Notes: generated by a model not told the origin, from the sequence alone. A DNA stretch of 64,000 bases from Streptomyces sp. NBS 14/10 (GCF_002224125.1 NZ_NCSM01000005.1:124001-188000), one strand, 5' to 3'; positions 18,742 through 28,952 are shown, counted from the stretch's first letter. A program made the numbers and translations.

Positions 18742-18771
18742 GTTCCGGGGAGTGGCGTTCCGGGGAGTGGC
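18742..18771. repeat. tandem duplication of a 15-bp unit
   Basis: GTTCCGGGGAGTGGC occurs twice without a spacer in the intergenic region upstream of the alcohol dehydrogenase. Could be a simple duplication or a paired binding site; nothing further is visible. Confidence 0.6.
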
Positions 18772-18838
18772 AGGGCCCCTCACGCGCCCGCCGTTGTTCA
18801 GCTCACCGAACCCCGTCGTCACCAACACCCGGTCGCAC

Positions 18839-18857
18839 TAAGGCAAGGTTTACCTAA
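18839..18857 (+). promoter_or_regulatory. DmdR/IdeR-type iron box
   Basis: TAAGGCAAGGTTTACCTAA matches the 19-bp DtxR-family palindrome (TTAGGTTAGGCTAACCTAA) at 14 of 19 positions by hand count. It lies about 90 bp upstream of the siderophore importer genes, where an Fe2+-loaded repressor would shut them off in iron-replete cells. Confidence 0.8.
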
Positions 18858-18947
18858 TCAAAAGGGCCTCTGGGCGGAGGATCCCCTGTTCAGCACCGCG
18901 ATGAAGCCGCGCCGGATTCAGGGGAGTTGGCCGTTGGAGACCGCACG

Positions 18948-19973
18948 GTGAGGCGGGGCAAGAGAGCCCGCCCCGTTCTGCTCATGACATTGCTGGTCGT
19001 GGCGCTGGGGATCATCTGCCTGCTGTCACTCGCCCTCGGCGCGGCGAGTATCCCGCCGGACCAGGTGGTGCGGGCGCTGATCGGCGACCCGCCGAGCCGG
19101 TTCGTGGACAACATCGTCTGGTCGGCTCGGGTGCCGCGTACCGCGCTCGGTCTCACGGCGGGCGCCGCCCTCGGTCTGTCCGGCGCCGTCATGCAGGCCC
19201 TGACCCGCAATCCGCTCGCGGATCCCGGAGTGCTGGGGGTCAGTGCGGGCGCGTCGTTCGCCATCGTGCTGGCGGTGGGGGTGTTCGGGCTCGGCTCGTT
19301 CCACGGGTACATCTGGTTCGCCTTCGCCGGTGCGCTCGCCGCGAGCGTCCTGGTCTACCTCCTCGGCGGGCTCGGGCGCTCCGGCCCGACGCCGGTCAAG
19401 CTGGCGCTCGCCGGTGTCTCGGTGACCTCGCTGCTCTCGTCGCTCACCAGCGCCGTCGTGCTCACCGACCCCGATGTGCTGGACCGCTACCGCTTCTGGT
19501 CGGCCGGTTCGATGGCGGACCAGGACGGCGCCACGGTGCTGCGTATGCTGCCCTTCCTCCTCGCGGGTACGGTCCTGGCCCTGGTCTGCGCACCGGCCCT
19601 CAACAGCCTGGCCCTCGGCGACGACGTGGCGGCCTCGCTGGGGCGTCGGCTGGGCCTGGTCCGGCTCCAGAGAGTCGCCGCGATCACCCTGCTGACCGGT
19701 GCGGCGGTCGCGGCCATCGGGCCGGTCGTCTTCATCGGCCTGGTGGTCCCCCACCTCGCCCGGGTCCTCGCCCGGTCGGCGGGGCTCGGCCCGGACCACC
19801 GCTGGTTGCTGCCGCTGTCCGCCGTACTCGCGCCCGCTCTGCTGCTCACCGCGGACATCGTCGGCCGTACGGTCGCCCGGCCCACCGAGGTGCAGGCCGG
19901 GGTGATCGTCGCCTTCATCGGCGGGCCGTTCTTCATCGCCCTGGTCCGCCGACACCGTCTGGCGGAGGTGTGA
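18948..19973 (+). CDS. iron-siderophore ABC transporter permease (FecCD family)
   Basis: Inner-membrane permease with about nine to ten helices. The FecCD signature is complete: R-V-P-R-T at the start of the conserved block, G-A-A-L-G-L-S-G-A-V-M-Q and TRNPLADPGVLGVSAGAS. The ATPase-coupling region with GLVVPHLAR is near the end. Start: GTG at 18948 is chosen; a TTG at 18927 would add seven residues but its SD would be too close. The TGA is 2 bp before the next ATG. First gene of an importer behind an iron box, so iron-repressed uptake of a ferric siderophore is the likely role. No siderophore synthesis genes are nearby. Confidence 0.92.
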   Translation: MRRGKRARPVLLMTLLVVALGIICLLSLALGAASIPPDQVVRALIGDPPSRFVDNIVWSARVPRTALGLTAGAALGLSGAVMQALTRNPLADPGVLGVSAGASFAIVLAVGVFGLGSFHGYIWFAFAGALAASVLVYLLGGLGRSGPTPVKLALAGVSVTSLLSSLTSAVVLTDPDVLDRYRFWSAGSMADQDGATVLRMLPFLLAGTVLALVCAPALNSLALGDDVAASLGRRLGLVRLQRVAAITLLTGAAVAAIGPVVFIGLVVPHLARVLARSAGLGPDHRWLLPLSAVLAPALLLTADIVGRTVARPTEVQAGVIVAFIGGPFFIALVRRHRLAEV

Positions 19974-19975
19974 CG

Positions 19976-21081
19976 ATGGCCGTTTCCCGCTCCGCGCCCC
20001 GGCCGCCGAAGTTCCCGGCGGCCGAGGGACTCGCGCCCGTACGGTCCTTCCGCGGCTACCGGCTCGCCGTACCGCCCGTGTCCGGGATCCTGCGGCCCCG
20101 GCTGGTGACGCTGTGCGCGCTGCTCGCCGCCGCCGTCTCCGTCCTGTTCTGCGGGGGCTGTCGATCGGCGACTACCCGATCGCCTTCGCCGATGTCGTAC
20201 GCGCCCTCACCGGCTCCGGCGACCCCGCCACCGTGCTGGTGGTCCGCGAACTGCGGCTGCCGCGGGCCCTGGTGGGTCTGCTGGCCGGGATCGCCTTCGG
20301 CGTCTCCGGCGGCCTCTTCCAGACCATGACCCGCAATCCGCTCGCCAGCCCCGACATGATCGGCCTCACCCAGGGCGCGGGCACCGCCGTGGTGGCGGGC
20401 ATCGTGCTGGGCTGGGACGGCGGCCTCGGCACCCAGGCCCTCGGGCTGCTCGGCGCGCTCGGCACCGCGCTGGCCGTGTACGCGCTCGCCTGGCGGCGCG
20501 GCGCCACCGGCTACCGGATCATCCTGGTCGGCATCGGGGTGGCCTGGATCTGCACCAGCGCCACCGACTATCTGGTGGCCAAGGGCGGCAACTTCCAGGC
20601 GCAGGCCGCCCTCGGCCGGCTGGTGGGCAACCTCAACGGCCGGATCTGGTCCCAGACCACGCCGCTGGTCGCCGCCCTGGCGGTGCTGTTGCCGGCGGCG
20701 CTGCTGCTCGGCCGGCTGCTGCGCACCCTGCAACTCGGCGACGACGTCGCCACCGGCCTCGGCACCCGGGTGCAGCCGGTGCGGCTCGCCGTCCTGCTCA
20801 CCGGTGTCGGGCTGATCGCCTTCGCCACCGCCGCGGCCGGCCCGGTGGCCTTCGTGGCGCTGGCCGCGCCGCAGATCGCCCAGCGGCTGGCGGCCACCGC
20901 CTGGCCGCCCACGGGCGCCTCGGGGCTGACCGGGGCGCTGATGGTGCTCGGCAGCGATCTCATCGCCCGCACCCTGATCTCCGGCACGGAGCTGCCGGTC
21001 GGAATCGTCACCGGCGTGCTCGGCGCGCCCGTTCTGCTCTGGCTGCTCGTCCGCGCCAACCGCGCGGGATCAGGAGGTTGA
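19976..21081 (+). pseudogene. second FecCD-family siderophore permease, one-base frameshift near the N terminus
   Basis: Begins at ATG 19976 with GGCGGAGGTG upstream and codes the N-terminal tail and first helix (LVTLCALLAAAVSVLF). At a run of five G (20153-20157) the frame is lost; the rest of the permease (SIGDYPIAFADVVRALTG, GLFQTMTRNPLASPDMIG, to the stop at 21081) is intact in another frame. One extra G in the run restores a continuous 369-codon FecCD protein (VLFCGGLSIGDY). Either a recent mutation, a phase-variable tract, or a base-calling error. A GTG at 20113 would start in the downstream frame but replaces the first helix with an Arg-rich stretch. The partner genes look normal. Confidence 0.85.
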
Positions 21082-21084
21082 TCC

Positions 21085-21966
<882 letters not shown>

Positions 21967-21976
21967 AGGACGACTG

Positions 21977-23035
21977 ATGCGCGGCTCTTTGAGGGGCACC
22001 CGGCCCGCCGCGGTGCTCGCCTCCGTACTGCTCCTGTTCACCACCGCCACCGCCTGCGGCTCCGAGGAGGACTCCGGGACCGACGACGGCACATCGGCCG
22101 CCTCCGGCGGCGCCTCTCCGGTGACCATCCCGCACAAGTACGGCAGCACCACCATCAAGAACGAGCCCAAGCGGATCGTCACGGTCGGCCTGACCGACCA
22201 GGACGCCGTGCTGGCCCTCGGCAAGCTTCCGGTCGGCACCACCGAGTGGAACGGCGGCTACGAGGGCGCCATCGGCCCCTGGGCCCGGGACGAGCTGGGC
22301 AGCGCGAAGACACCGACCGTGCTCAAGGACACCGGTACGGGGCCGCAGACGGAGAAGATCGCCGCGTTGCGGCCGGACCTCATCCTCACGGTCTACGGCG
22401 GCCTGACCAAGGAGCAGTACGAGACGCTTTCGAAGTTCGCGCCGGTGGTGGCCCAGCCCAAGGAGTACAACGACTTCGGCGTCCCGTGGCAGCGGCAGAC
22501 GGAGCTCATCGGCACCGCGCTCGGGCAGAAGGCCAAGGCGAAGGAGCTGGTCAAGGGCGTCCAGGCCACATTCAGGACCGTGGCCGCCGAACACCCGGCC
22601 TTCGCCGGGGCCGGCGCGGTGATGGCCACCCCCTACGACGGCATCTTTGTCTTCGGCAGCCAGGACCCGCGCTCCCGCGTCCTCACCGACCTCGGCTTCA
22701 CCCTCCCGGCCGACCTGGACAAGGTGATCGGTGACGAGTTCGGCGCCAATATCAGCAAGGAGCGCACCGACCTGCTGGACACCGACGCGATCGTGTGGAT
22801 CGTCGCCGACCCGGCCAAGGACGAGGGCAAGCTCGACCGGAACCCCCTCTACGCCGACCTGAAGGTCGCGAAACAGGACCGCGAGGTCTACGTCAAGGAG
22901 TCCAGCGACTACGGGAACGTCATCTCCTTCGTGACGGTCCTGAGCCTGCCGTACACGCTCGACCGGCTGGCCCCGCAACTGGCCGCCGCCGTCGGCGGCA
23001 AGCCCGCCACGCGGGTGGCACAGCCGGCGTCCTGA
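21977..23035 (+). CDS. iron-siderophore ABC transporter substrate-binding lipoprotein
   Basis: 352 residues. N-terminal lipoprotein signal with Arg-rich start, hydrophobic core and a lipobox-like ending at Cys27 (TATAC-G). Then a Ser/Thr/Asp-rich linker and a class III periplasmic-binding fold with the FepB/FecB hallmarks IVTVGLTDQDAVLALG and AALRPDLILTVYGG. Extracytoplasmic, membrane anchored, delivers ferric siderophore to the permease pair upstream. Last gene of the importer operon; it converges with the STAND-WD40 gene with only about 20 bp between stops. Confidence 0.93.
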   Translation: MRGSLRGTRPAAVLASVLLLFTTATACGSEEDSGTDDGTSAASGGASPVTIPHKYGSTTIKNEPKRIVTVGLTDQDAVLALGKLPVGTTEWNGGYEGAIGPWARDELGSAKTPTVLKDTGTGPQTEKIAALRPDLILTVYGGLTKEQYETLSKFAPVVAQPKEYNDFGVPWQRQTELIGTALGQKAKAKELVKGVQATFRTVAAEHPAFAGAGAVMATPYDGIFVFGSQDPRSRVLTDLGFTLPADLDKVIGDEFGANISKERTDLLDTDAIVWIVADPAKDEGKLDRNPLYADLKVAKQDREVYVKESSDYGNVISFVTVLSLPYTLDRLAPQLAAAVGGKPATRVAQPAS

Positions 23036-23056
23036 CCGCGCCCGGCCTCGACTCCC

Positions 23057-26000
23057 TCAGCACGGTGGCCGGTACGTGTGCTGGGGGAAGTACTGGCGCC
23101 ATTCGGCCTGGGTGATGGCGGGGAAGGCGGTGGCGCAGATCCGGGAGGCGACATGCTCGGCGCTGGGGTCCCACAGGAGCGCGGTCCAGTCTTCGCCGCC
23201 GGTGGCGAGGGTTCGGCCGTCGGGGCTGAAGGCGAGCGTGTCGACCGGCTTGTTGTGGCCTGCCAGCAGGGCCAGTTCCTGGGGGCCACCGTGGCCGGCG
23301 ATGTCGTACAGCCGCACCGTGTCGTCCGAGCTCGCGGCGGCCAGCATCTGCCCGCCCGGGGCGAAGGCGACGGACATGACGCCGTCGGCGTAGCCGGAGA
23401 GCCGGCTGCGCAGGACCGGGTGACGGGGATCGGCCAGATCCCACAGCCGTACGGTGCGGTCCTCGCTGCCGGTGGCCAGGGTGCGGTCGTCGGGGCTGAA
23501 CGCGACCGATTTCACCCCGTCGGTGTGGCCGACGAGGACAGCCAGGCGTCCGGGGTGCCGTCGGTCGGCCAGATTCCACACGCTGGCCGTGCGGTTGCGG
23601 TCGCCCACGGCCAGGGTGCGGCCGTTGTGGGAGAACGCCACGGAGTCCACGGCGCCCGCTCTCCGCAGGGCGGCGAGGAGACGGGGACGCCGCACATCCG
23701 TCACGTCCCACAGCCGGACGATGCCCCTTTCACCGCCGGTGGCCAGGGTGTGGCCGTCCGGGCTGTACGCGATCGCGTTGACGTGGCCGACGCGGGACGG
23801 CAGAACACCCAGCAGGCGGGGACGGCGCGATGCGTCCGGGGCCCACAGCCGTACGGTGCCGTCGGCACTGCCACTGGCCAGGACGCGCCCGTCCGGCCGG
23901 AAGACCACGGAGTTGACCGGGCCCGTGTGGCCGGTGAGTGGGGGCAGCTCCCGGGGGCGGCGCAGGTCCGCGAGGCTCCACATGCGCACGCTGCGGTCGT
24001 AGCTGCCGGTGGCCAGCAGGCGGCCGTCGGGGCTGAAGGCGGCGGAGTAGACCGAGCTGCTGTGGCCGGTCAGGGCCGGTCCGGGCAGATCCCACAGACG
24101 TGCGGTCTGATCCGCGCTTCCGGTGACCAGGGTGCGGCCGTCGGGGCTGAAGGCGAGCGATCCGACACCGCTGGTGTGGCCTGAGAGAACGCCCAGTTCA
24201 CGGATGGGGCCGGCGGCGGTCACCACCCACCGGCGTACGGTGGCGTCGATGCTGCCGCTGGCCAGTGTGCGGCCGTCGGGGCTGAACGCCACCGTGGTGA
24301 CCGCGTCGGTGTGCCCGGTGAGCGCCTTCACCGGGTGGGCGTGGCGTGGCGTGGCCACGTCCCACAGCCGCACCTTGTAGTCGGTGCCGCCGGTGGCGAG
24401 CCTGCGGCCGTCCGGGGCGAACGCCATCGCGTTCACGGTGCCGCTGGGGTCGGCCTCGGCCGACAGTTGCCGCGGACGTCCGCCCGAGGCGGGCACCGCC
24501 CACAGCCGTACGGTGTGGTCGGCCTGGCCCGTGGCCAGCATCCGACCGTCCCGGCTGAACGCCACCGCGGTCACGGCGGCAGATACCCCCAACGCGGCGA
24601 GGCGGCGTGGCCGGTGACCGTTCGGCAGCCGCCACAGCCGGATCCCGTCGCGGGCGACCACCGCCAGCGTTCTCTCGCCGGGGCCGAATGCCACTCCGAC
24701 GACCGGACCGGCGTCGGCCGACAGGCGCGCCGCGAGCCGGGGCCGCCGCACATCGCCGATATCCCACACCGCCACCTTGCCGTCCTCGCCTCCCGCGGCC
24801 ACCAGACGGCCGTCGTGGCTGACGGCGACCGTGCGGACGGGGCCGGCCAGGCGGGGCAGCGCGCCGAGTTCACGTGGCCGGTGAGGATCCGCGGCCCGCC
24901 ATAATCGCACGGTCCCGTCGGCGTCGCCGGTGGCCAGCGTGGAGCCGTCCGGGGCGAACGCCGCCGTGGTGACCACGATCCGCCGACCGGTCAGCTGTGT
25001 GGCGTACGGAGTGGCGAACGTGCTGAGCAGAGCGCCGCGCGCCTCCGGGGTGGGCGACAGCCGGTAGGCGGCCAGACTCACCTGGGCGGCCAGGGCGGGG
25101 TTGGCCGCCCGTACCGCCGCGGCCCTTTCGGCGGCCCGCTGTGAACTCGCCACATCGCGCTGTGCGCCGGCGTCGTCGCGCTGCCGGTCCGCCGACCGCT
25201 GCGCCACGACGGCGAGGACCGCGGTCGTGGTCGTGAGGACGAGCAGGGCGCTCAGCAGCGCCACCGCCAGGTGACCCAGCCGGGTGCGGCGCCGCACCGC
25301 CGTTTGCTCGGCCGCCCGAGCGGCCGAGCTCGCGTCCAGGAACTCCCGCTCCGGGGCGGACAGGGACGTGCGGTCGAGTCCGGTGGCCATGGTGAGGCGG
25401 GTGCCGCGGTACAGCGCGCCGGGGTCGCGCCCCAGCGATTCCCAGACCTGCGCCGCGTCGGTGAGCCGGCGCAGGGTCCGGGTGTCCTCGCGGTCCTCGG
25501 TCAGCCATCTGCGCAGCCGGGGCCAGCACCGGATCAGGGCCTCGTGGGCCAGTTCCACCCGCTCGCGGTCCAGCGTCAGCAGCCGCGCGGCGGCCGCACG
25601 GTGCAGTACGGCGTCGATATCGCCGCCGTCGGCCTCGGCCAGCCCCTCCAACTCCTCCAGGCGGGCCGGCCGCCGGGTGTCCTGTGTGCCTTCGCCCAGG
25701 GCGGTCAGCCGCACGAACACCCGCCGGGCCAGCTTCCGCTGCTCCCCGTTCAGTTGCCGGAAGAAGTCCTCCGCGGTGCGTACCAGGGCGCCCTCCAGCC
25801 CGCCCGCAGCCTCGAACGCGTCCAGCGTCAGCGCGTTGCCGCGCCTCCGCCGCCAGGTCTGGAGCAGCGCGTGGGACAGCAGCGGCAGCATCCCGGGCTG
25901 GGCGTGCGCCTGGGCCGTGAGCGTCGCCAGCAGCGCGCCCTCGACGGTGAGTCCGGCCCGGTGGGCCGGTTTGACCACCGCCCGGCGCAGCTCGTCCAGG

Positions 26001-26896
26001 CCCATGGGGCCGACCGGCACCTGTGCGTCGCGCATCGCCTCCACCAGCGGGGCGTTGTGGGTGCAGTACGTGTAGAAGTCGGCCCGTACCCCCAGCACCA
26101 CCCGGCACCGGGCGCCCTCGGCCGAGGCGGCGGTGACCAGGGCCGCGATGAAACGGTCCCGTTCGAAGTCGTCCCGGCAGAGGGTGAAGGCTTCCTCGAA
26201 CTGATCGACGACCAGCACCACGTCACCGCCGGCCGCGTCGGAGCGGACGGTGATCTGCCGCACCGCGCGGCCCAGGTTCTCCGGGGCGTCCTTCAGCTCC
26301 TCGTACAGTCCGCCCGGCGTGACCCCCGCCAGCGCGCCCAGCCGCACCGCGCACTCCTCCAGCGGCCGCGGCCCCGGCGTCAACACCACTGTCGTCGCCG
26401 TTCCCTCCAGGCGCGGCACCAGCCCGGCCCGCAGCAGCGAGGACTTGCCCGAGCCCGAGGCCCCGATCACGGCCACGAACCGCTGTCGCTCCAGGCGCCC
26501 GGCCAGCTCGTCCACCAGCTGCTCGCGGCCGAAGAACCACTCCGCGTCCTGTTCCCGGAACGACCGCAGGCCCGCATACGGCGAGTCCGCGTCGGACTCC
26601 TCCCCCGGGCCGAGGGCGGAGGGCCCTTCACCGAGCTGTTCCGCCGCTTCCCGCCAACGCTGCTCCCACTCCTCCACGTTCCCCTCGCAGGCGCGTACGT
26701 ACGCCAGCGTCACCGCCAGCGTCGGCAGCCGCTGCCCGGAGGCCGCGGAGGACAGGGTGGAAATCGAGTAGTGCGCCTGTTCGGCCAGTCTCCGGTACGT
26801 CGGATTGCCGGCCTTCTGCCGCAGCTGTCTGAGGCCCGCGGCGAACTCCAGTAACAGGCCGTCCCCCGACTCCAGCGGTCGTTCCCTGCGCGGCAT
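23057..26896 (-). CDS. HTH - nSTAND NTPase - WD40 (14-repeat) protein
   Basis: 1279 residues. Order: N-terminal XRE-like helix-turn-helix (about 15-75); nSTAND1 NTPase with Walker A GASGSGKS (145-152) and Walker B VVLVVDQFEE (about 227-235); winged and helical regulatory part to about 500; one transmembrane segment (about 537-560); an Arg/Ala-rich coiled stretch; then 14 WD40 repeats (about 635-1245) recognisable by A-F-S-P-D-G and R-L-W-D cores, enough for two seven-bladed propellers. Family knowledge: STAND NTPases are signal-transduction switches that oligomerise on ligand binding; the propeller is the likely sensor. Its DNA-binding domain plus a membrane helix is typical of Streptomyces members. 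Divergent from the lasso-type cyclase; a functional link is only suggested by position. Confidence 0.9.
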   Translation of the reverse strand: MPRRERPLESGDGLLLEFAAGLRQLRQKAGNPTYRRLAEQAHYSISTLSSAASGQRLPTLAVTLAYVRACEGNVEEWEQRWREAAEQLGEGPSALGPGEESDADSPYAGLRSFREQDAEWFFGREQLVDELAGRLERQRFVAVIGASGSGKSSLLRAGLVPRLEGTATTVVLTPGPRPLEECAVRLGALAGVTPGGLYEELKDAPENLGRAVRQITVRSDAAGGDVVLVVDQFEEAFTLCRDDFERDRFIAALVTAASAEGARCRVVLGVRADFYTYCTHNAPLVEAMRDAQVPVGPMGLDELRRAVVKPAHRAGLTVEGALLATLTAQAHAQPGMLPLLSHALLQTWRRRRGNALTLDAFEAAGGLEGALVRTAEDFFRQLNGEQRKLARRVFVRLTALGEGTQDTRRPARLEELEGLAEADGGDIDAVLHRAAAARLLTLDRERVELAHEALIRCWPRLRRWLTEDREDTRTLRRLTDAAQVWESLGRDPGALYRGTRLTMATGLDRTSLSAPEREFLDASSAARAAEQTAVRRRTRLGHLAVALLSALLVLTTTTAVLAVVAQRSADRQRDDAGAQRDVASSQRAAERAAAVRAANPALAAQVSLAAYRLSPTPEARGALLSTFATPYATQLTGRRIVVTTAAFAPDGSTLATGDADGTVRLWRAADPHRPRELGALPRLAGPVRTVAVSHDGRLVAAGGEDGKVAVWDIGDVRRPRLAARLSADAGPVVGVAFGPGERTLAVVARDGIRLWRLPNGHRPRRLAALGVSAAVTAVAFSRDGRMLATGQADHTVRLWAVPASGGRPRQLSAEADPSGTVNAMAFAPDGRRLATGGTDYKVRLWDVATPRHAHPVKALTGHTDAVTTVAFSPDGRTLASGSIDATVRRWVVTAAGPIRELGVLSGHTSGVGSLAFSPDGRTLVTGSADQTARLWDLPGPALTGHSSSVYSAAFSPDGRLLATGSYDRSVRMWSLADLRRPRELPPLTGHTGPVNSVVFRPDGRVLASGSADGTVRLWAPDASRRPRLLGVLPSRVGHVNAIAYSPDGHTLATGGERGIVRLWDVTDVRRPRLLAALRRAGAVDSVAFSHNGRTLAVGDRNRTASVWNLADRRHPGRLAVLVGHTDGVKSVAFSPDDRTLATGSEDRTVRLWDLADPRHPVLRSRLSGYADGVMSVAFAPGGQMLAAASSDDTVRLYDIAGHGGPQELALLAGHNKPVDTLAFSPDGRTLATGGEDWTALLWDPSAEHVASRICATAFPAITQAEWRQYFPQHTYRPPC

Positions 26897-26964
26897 CGCC
26901 GCACCTCCCCCTTGTTGCCGCAGGTCCTGGCCAGCGCGGCGTCGTCACATTTTTCAGGACTTGT

Positions 26965-26995
26965 TTGTTCGGCACCAGGGCTCGAAGCCGAACAA
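26965..26995. promoter_or_regulatory. inverted repeat in the divergent promoter region
   Basis: TTGTTCGGC at 26965-26973 and its exact complement GCCGAACAA at 26987-26995, separated by 13 bases, in the 177-bp gap between the STAND-WD40 gene and the cyclase gene. The size and place suit a dimeric regulator's operator; it could also fold as a hairpin in either leader. Confidence 0.5.
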
Positions 26996-27073
26996 TGCCC
27001 GAGCCGCTAGACCTGGGAGCGGACAACAGCGCGTTCCAGGTCGTGGGGTCGGTCGAGGCGGAGGAGTTTTGCG

Positions 27074-28918
27074 GTGAACGGGTGGTGGGTGGTGTTGCCG
27101 GATACGGAGGCCGCCGCCGCGCTGGCGGCGCGGCTGCGGCGGGACGAACCCGGCGAAGGCGCGTCGAGCTGTCTGCGGCATGCGTCGGGCAGACCGTGGC
27201 TGATCGGCCGACGGGTCGATGGGCACATGCTCGCCGTCCGGGCGGGGGCCACGCGGCTCGCCCTGTCGGGCAGGTTCACTGTCTCCCCGGAGGAACTGCG
27301 CCGGAAGGCCGCGCGGGTGCGGAGCGCGCAGGAGGTGGAGCGGGCGGTCGCCGGGCTGGCGGGCGGCTATCACGTGCTGGCCTCGGTGGACGGCAGCGTA
27401 TGGGCACGAGGGACGGCCTCTGCGGCGTGTCGCGTCTTCACCGCGCGCGTGGACGGCGTACCGGTGGCGGCTTCGGACGCGGATGTGCTGGCCGAGCTGG
27501 TCGGTTCGGCGCCGGACATGGAGATGCTGGCGGCGCGGCTGCTGGAACCGGGTGTGTCATGGGCGGCGTTGGGCGGGCGCACCATGTGGCAGGGGGTTCG
27601 TGCCGTGCGGCCGGACGAGGCGCTGATGTGGCCCCGCGACGGCAGCGGACGCACGGTGCGCTGGTGGTGCCCTCCCGAGCCTGTCCTCCCGCTGGGCGAG
27701 GCGGCACGGGGGGTGCGCGCCGCGCTCATGGAGGCGGTGGACACCTGTACGGCGGGCGGGGGGACGGTCAGCGCGGACCTGTCCGGCGGGCTGGATTCGA
27801 CGAGCCTGTGCTTTCTGGCCGCTCGCGGTGACGCCGCGTTGGTGACGGCGCGCTGGGAGGGTGTGGACGCGCGCGATGACGATGCCGTATGGGCCGCCCA
27901 GGCCGCTCGGGAACTGCCCGCGGCCACGCATCTGGTGGTCGGGCGGCAAGAGACGCCCGGCTGGTTCGCAGGGCTGGGGTCGCTGCGCCTGGCCGCGCAG
28001 GAGCCCGGCCCCTGGACGCGGGATGTCGCGACGCTGGACGACTTGCTGCGCCGCGTCCAAGCACACGGGTCCCGGCTGCATCTGGGCGGCGGAGGCGGCG
28101 ACGAGCTGTTCACCCCGGCCCCCTTCGACTGCATCGACGCCTTGGCGCAGCACCCGGGGACGGTGCTCAGGCGGGCCCGGCGGCAACGCCTCGACTGGCG
28201 TGTCAGCCGCTGGGCCATGCTGCGGGCGCTGACGGACCGGCGTGACTACCACCGGTGGCTGCTGGAGGCGGCCGACCATCTGACCGCCCACCGCACGCAG
28301 GGGCCGGCGGATCACCTCGGCTGGCAGCCGGTGCCCCGTATGCCCGCGTGGGCCTCCCCGCAGGCCGCCCGCTCGGCGCGGGACGTGCTGCGGGAGGCCG
28401 CCGAACGCTGCCCCGAGCCGCTTGCTCCCCAACGCGGCCTCCACGCCGTACTGCACCAGGTACGGGAAGGCGGTAACACCGTGCGCCTGATAAACAAGTC
28501 CCTGCCAGGACCCGATCTCGCGCTGCCCTACACCGACGACGCCGTGGTGGCCGCCGCCCTGTCCGTCCGCCCGTGGGAGGCCGCGGCCCCGGGACGCTTC
28601 AAACCGCTGCTGACAACCGCGATGGACGGCATCGTTCCCCAGCAGGTCCTGCGGCGCACGGCAAAGGGCCAGTACTGTGCGGACTTCTCTCGCGCCCTGG
28701 ACCGGCAGCGCGGTGAAATCTCCACGCTGCTGGACGGTTCGCTGCTGGCCGAGGCCGGCCTGATCGACCCCGACCGCCTGCGCCGCGTCGCGCATTCACT
28801 CGCCTCGATCGCCGACCTGGCACCGCTGATGTCCACGGTCGGCTGCGAAATCTGGCTGCGCTCACAAGAGCGGACACCGCACCACCTCGCGTCCACGCTG
28901 ACCGGAGCCACGCCATGA
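27074..28918 (+). CDS. lasso-peptide-type macrolactam cyclase (asparagine-synthetase-like), orphan
   Basis: 614 residues built like asparagine synthetase B: an N-terminal glutaminase-like half without the catalytic Cys2 (sequence begins MNGWWV), then the ATP-pyrophosphatase domain with the PP-loop SGGLDST at about 236-242 and LHLGGGGGDELF. Proteins of this shape adenylate a side-chain carboxylate and form the isopeptide ring of lasso peptides; it resembles the albusnodin-type subgroup. GTG at 27074 follows GAGGAG. Odd: no precursor peptide gene, RRE/PqqD-like protein, transglutaminase-like protease or ABC exporter was found on either side, so the cluster is incomplete. Alternative: an asparagine-synthetase-like ligase in another small-molecule pathway. 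Confidence 0.8.
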   Translation: MNGWWVVLPDTEAAAALAARLRRDEPGEGASSCLRHASGRPWLIGRRVDGHMLAVRAGATRLALSGRFTVSPEELRRKAARVRSAQEVERAVAGLAGGYHVLASVDGSVWARGTASAACRVFTARVDGVPVAASDADVLAELVGSAPDMEMLAARLLEPGVSWAALGGRTMWQGVRAVRPDEALMWPRDGSGRTVRWWCPPEPVLPLGEAARGVRAALMEAVDTCTAGGGTVSADLSGGLDSTSLCFLAARGDAALVTARWEGVDARDDDAVWAAQAARELPAATHLVVGRQETPGWFAGLGSLRLAAQEPGPWTRDVATLDDLLRRVQAHGSRLHLGGGGGDELFTPAPFDCIDALAQHPGTVLRRARRQRLDWRVSRWAMLRALTDRRDYHRWLLEAADHLTAHRTQGPADHLGWQPVPRMPAWASPQAARSARDVLREAAERCPEPLAPQRGLHAVLHQVREGGNTVRLINKSLPGPDLALPYTDDAVVAAALSVRPWEAAAPGRFKPLLTTAMDGIVPQQVLRRTAKGQYCADFSRALDRQRGEISTLLDGSLLAEAGLIDPDRLRRVAHSLASIADLAPLMSTVGCEIWLRSQERTPHHLASTLTGATP

Positions 28919-28952
28919 GCCGCATCACGCTACGCGTTGACGCAGGGGTCGG
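28915..28952 (+). pseudogene. possible stub of a gene coupled to the cyclase
   Basis: An ATG overlapping the cyclase stop (ATGA at 28915-28918) opens a frame reading MSRITLRVDAGVGQ. It runs at once into the end of the opposite methyltransferase gene, where only antisense codons follow. The beginning resembles, weakly, the short start of RRE (PqqD-like) proteins that follow lasso cyclases by just such an overlap. It may be all that is left after a deletion joined the two genes. Too short to identify. Confidence 0.3.

Noticed and set aside
18927..18950. TTG at 18927 as start of the first siderophore permease
   Set aside because: The only SD-like sequence lies about 1-2 bp before it; GTG 18948 has better spacing, though the choice is not certain.
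25271..26854. 527-codon plus-strand open frame opposite the STAND protein
   Set aside because: Antisense to the NTPase domain whose Walker motifs are intact; composition is a Gln/Arg/Pro shadow.
26996..27080. short frame MPEPLDLGADNS... upstream of the cyclase as a lasso precursor
   Set aside because: No Y-x-x-P-x-L leader motif, no Gly1 ... Asp/Glu7-9 core pattern, no RBS, and it runs out of frame into the cyclase gene.
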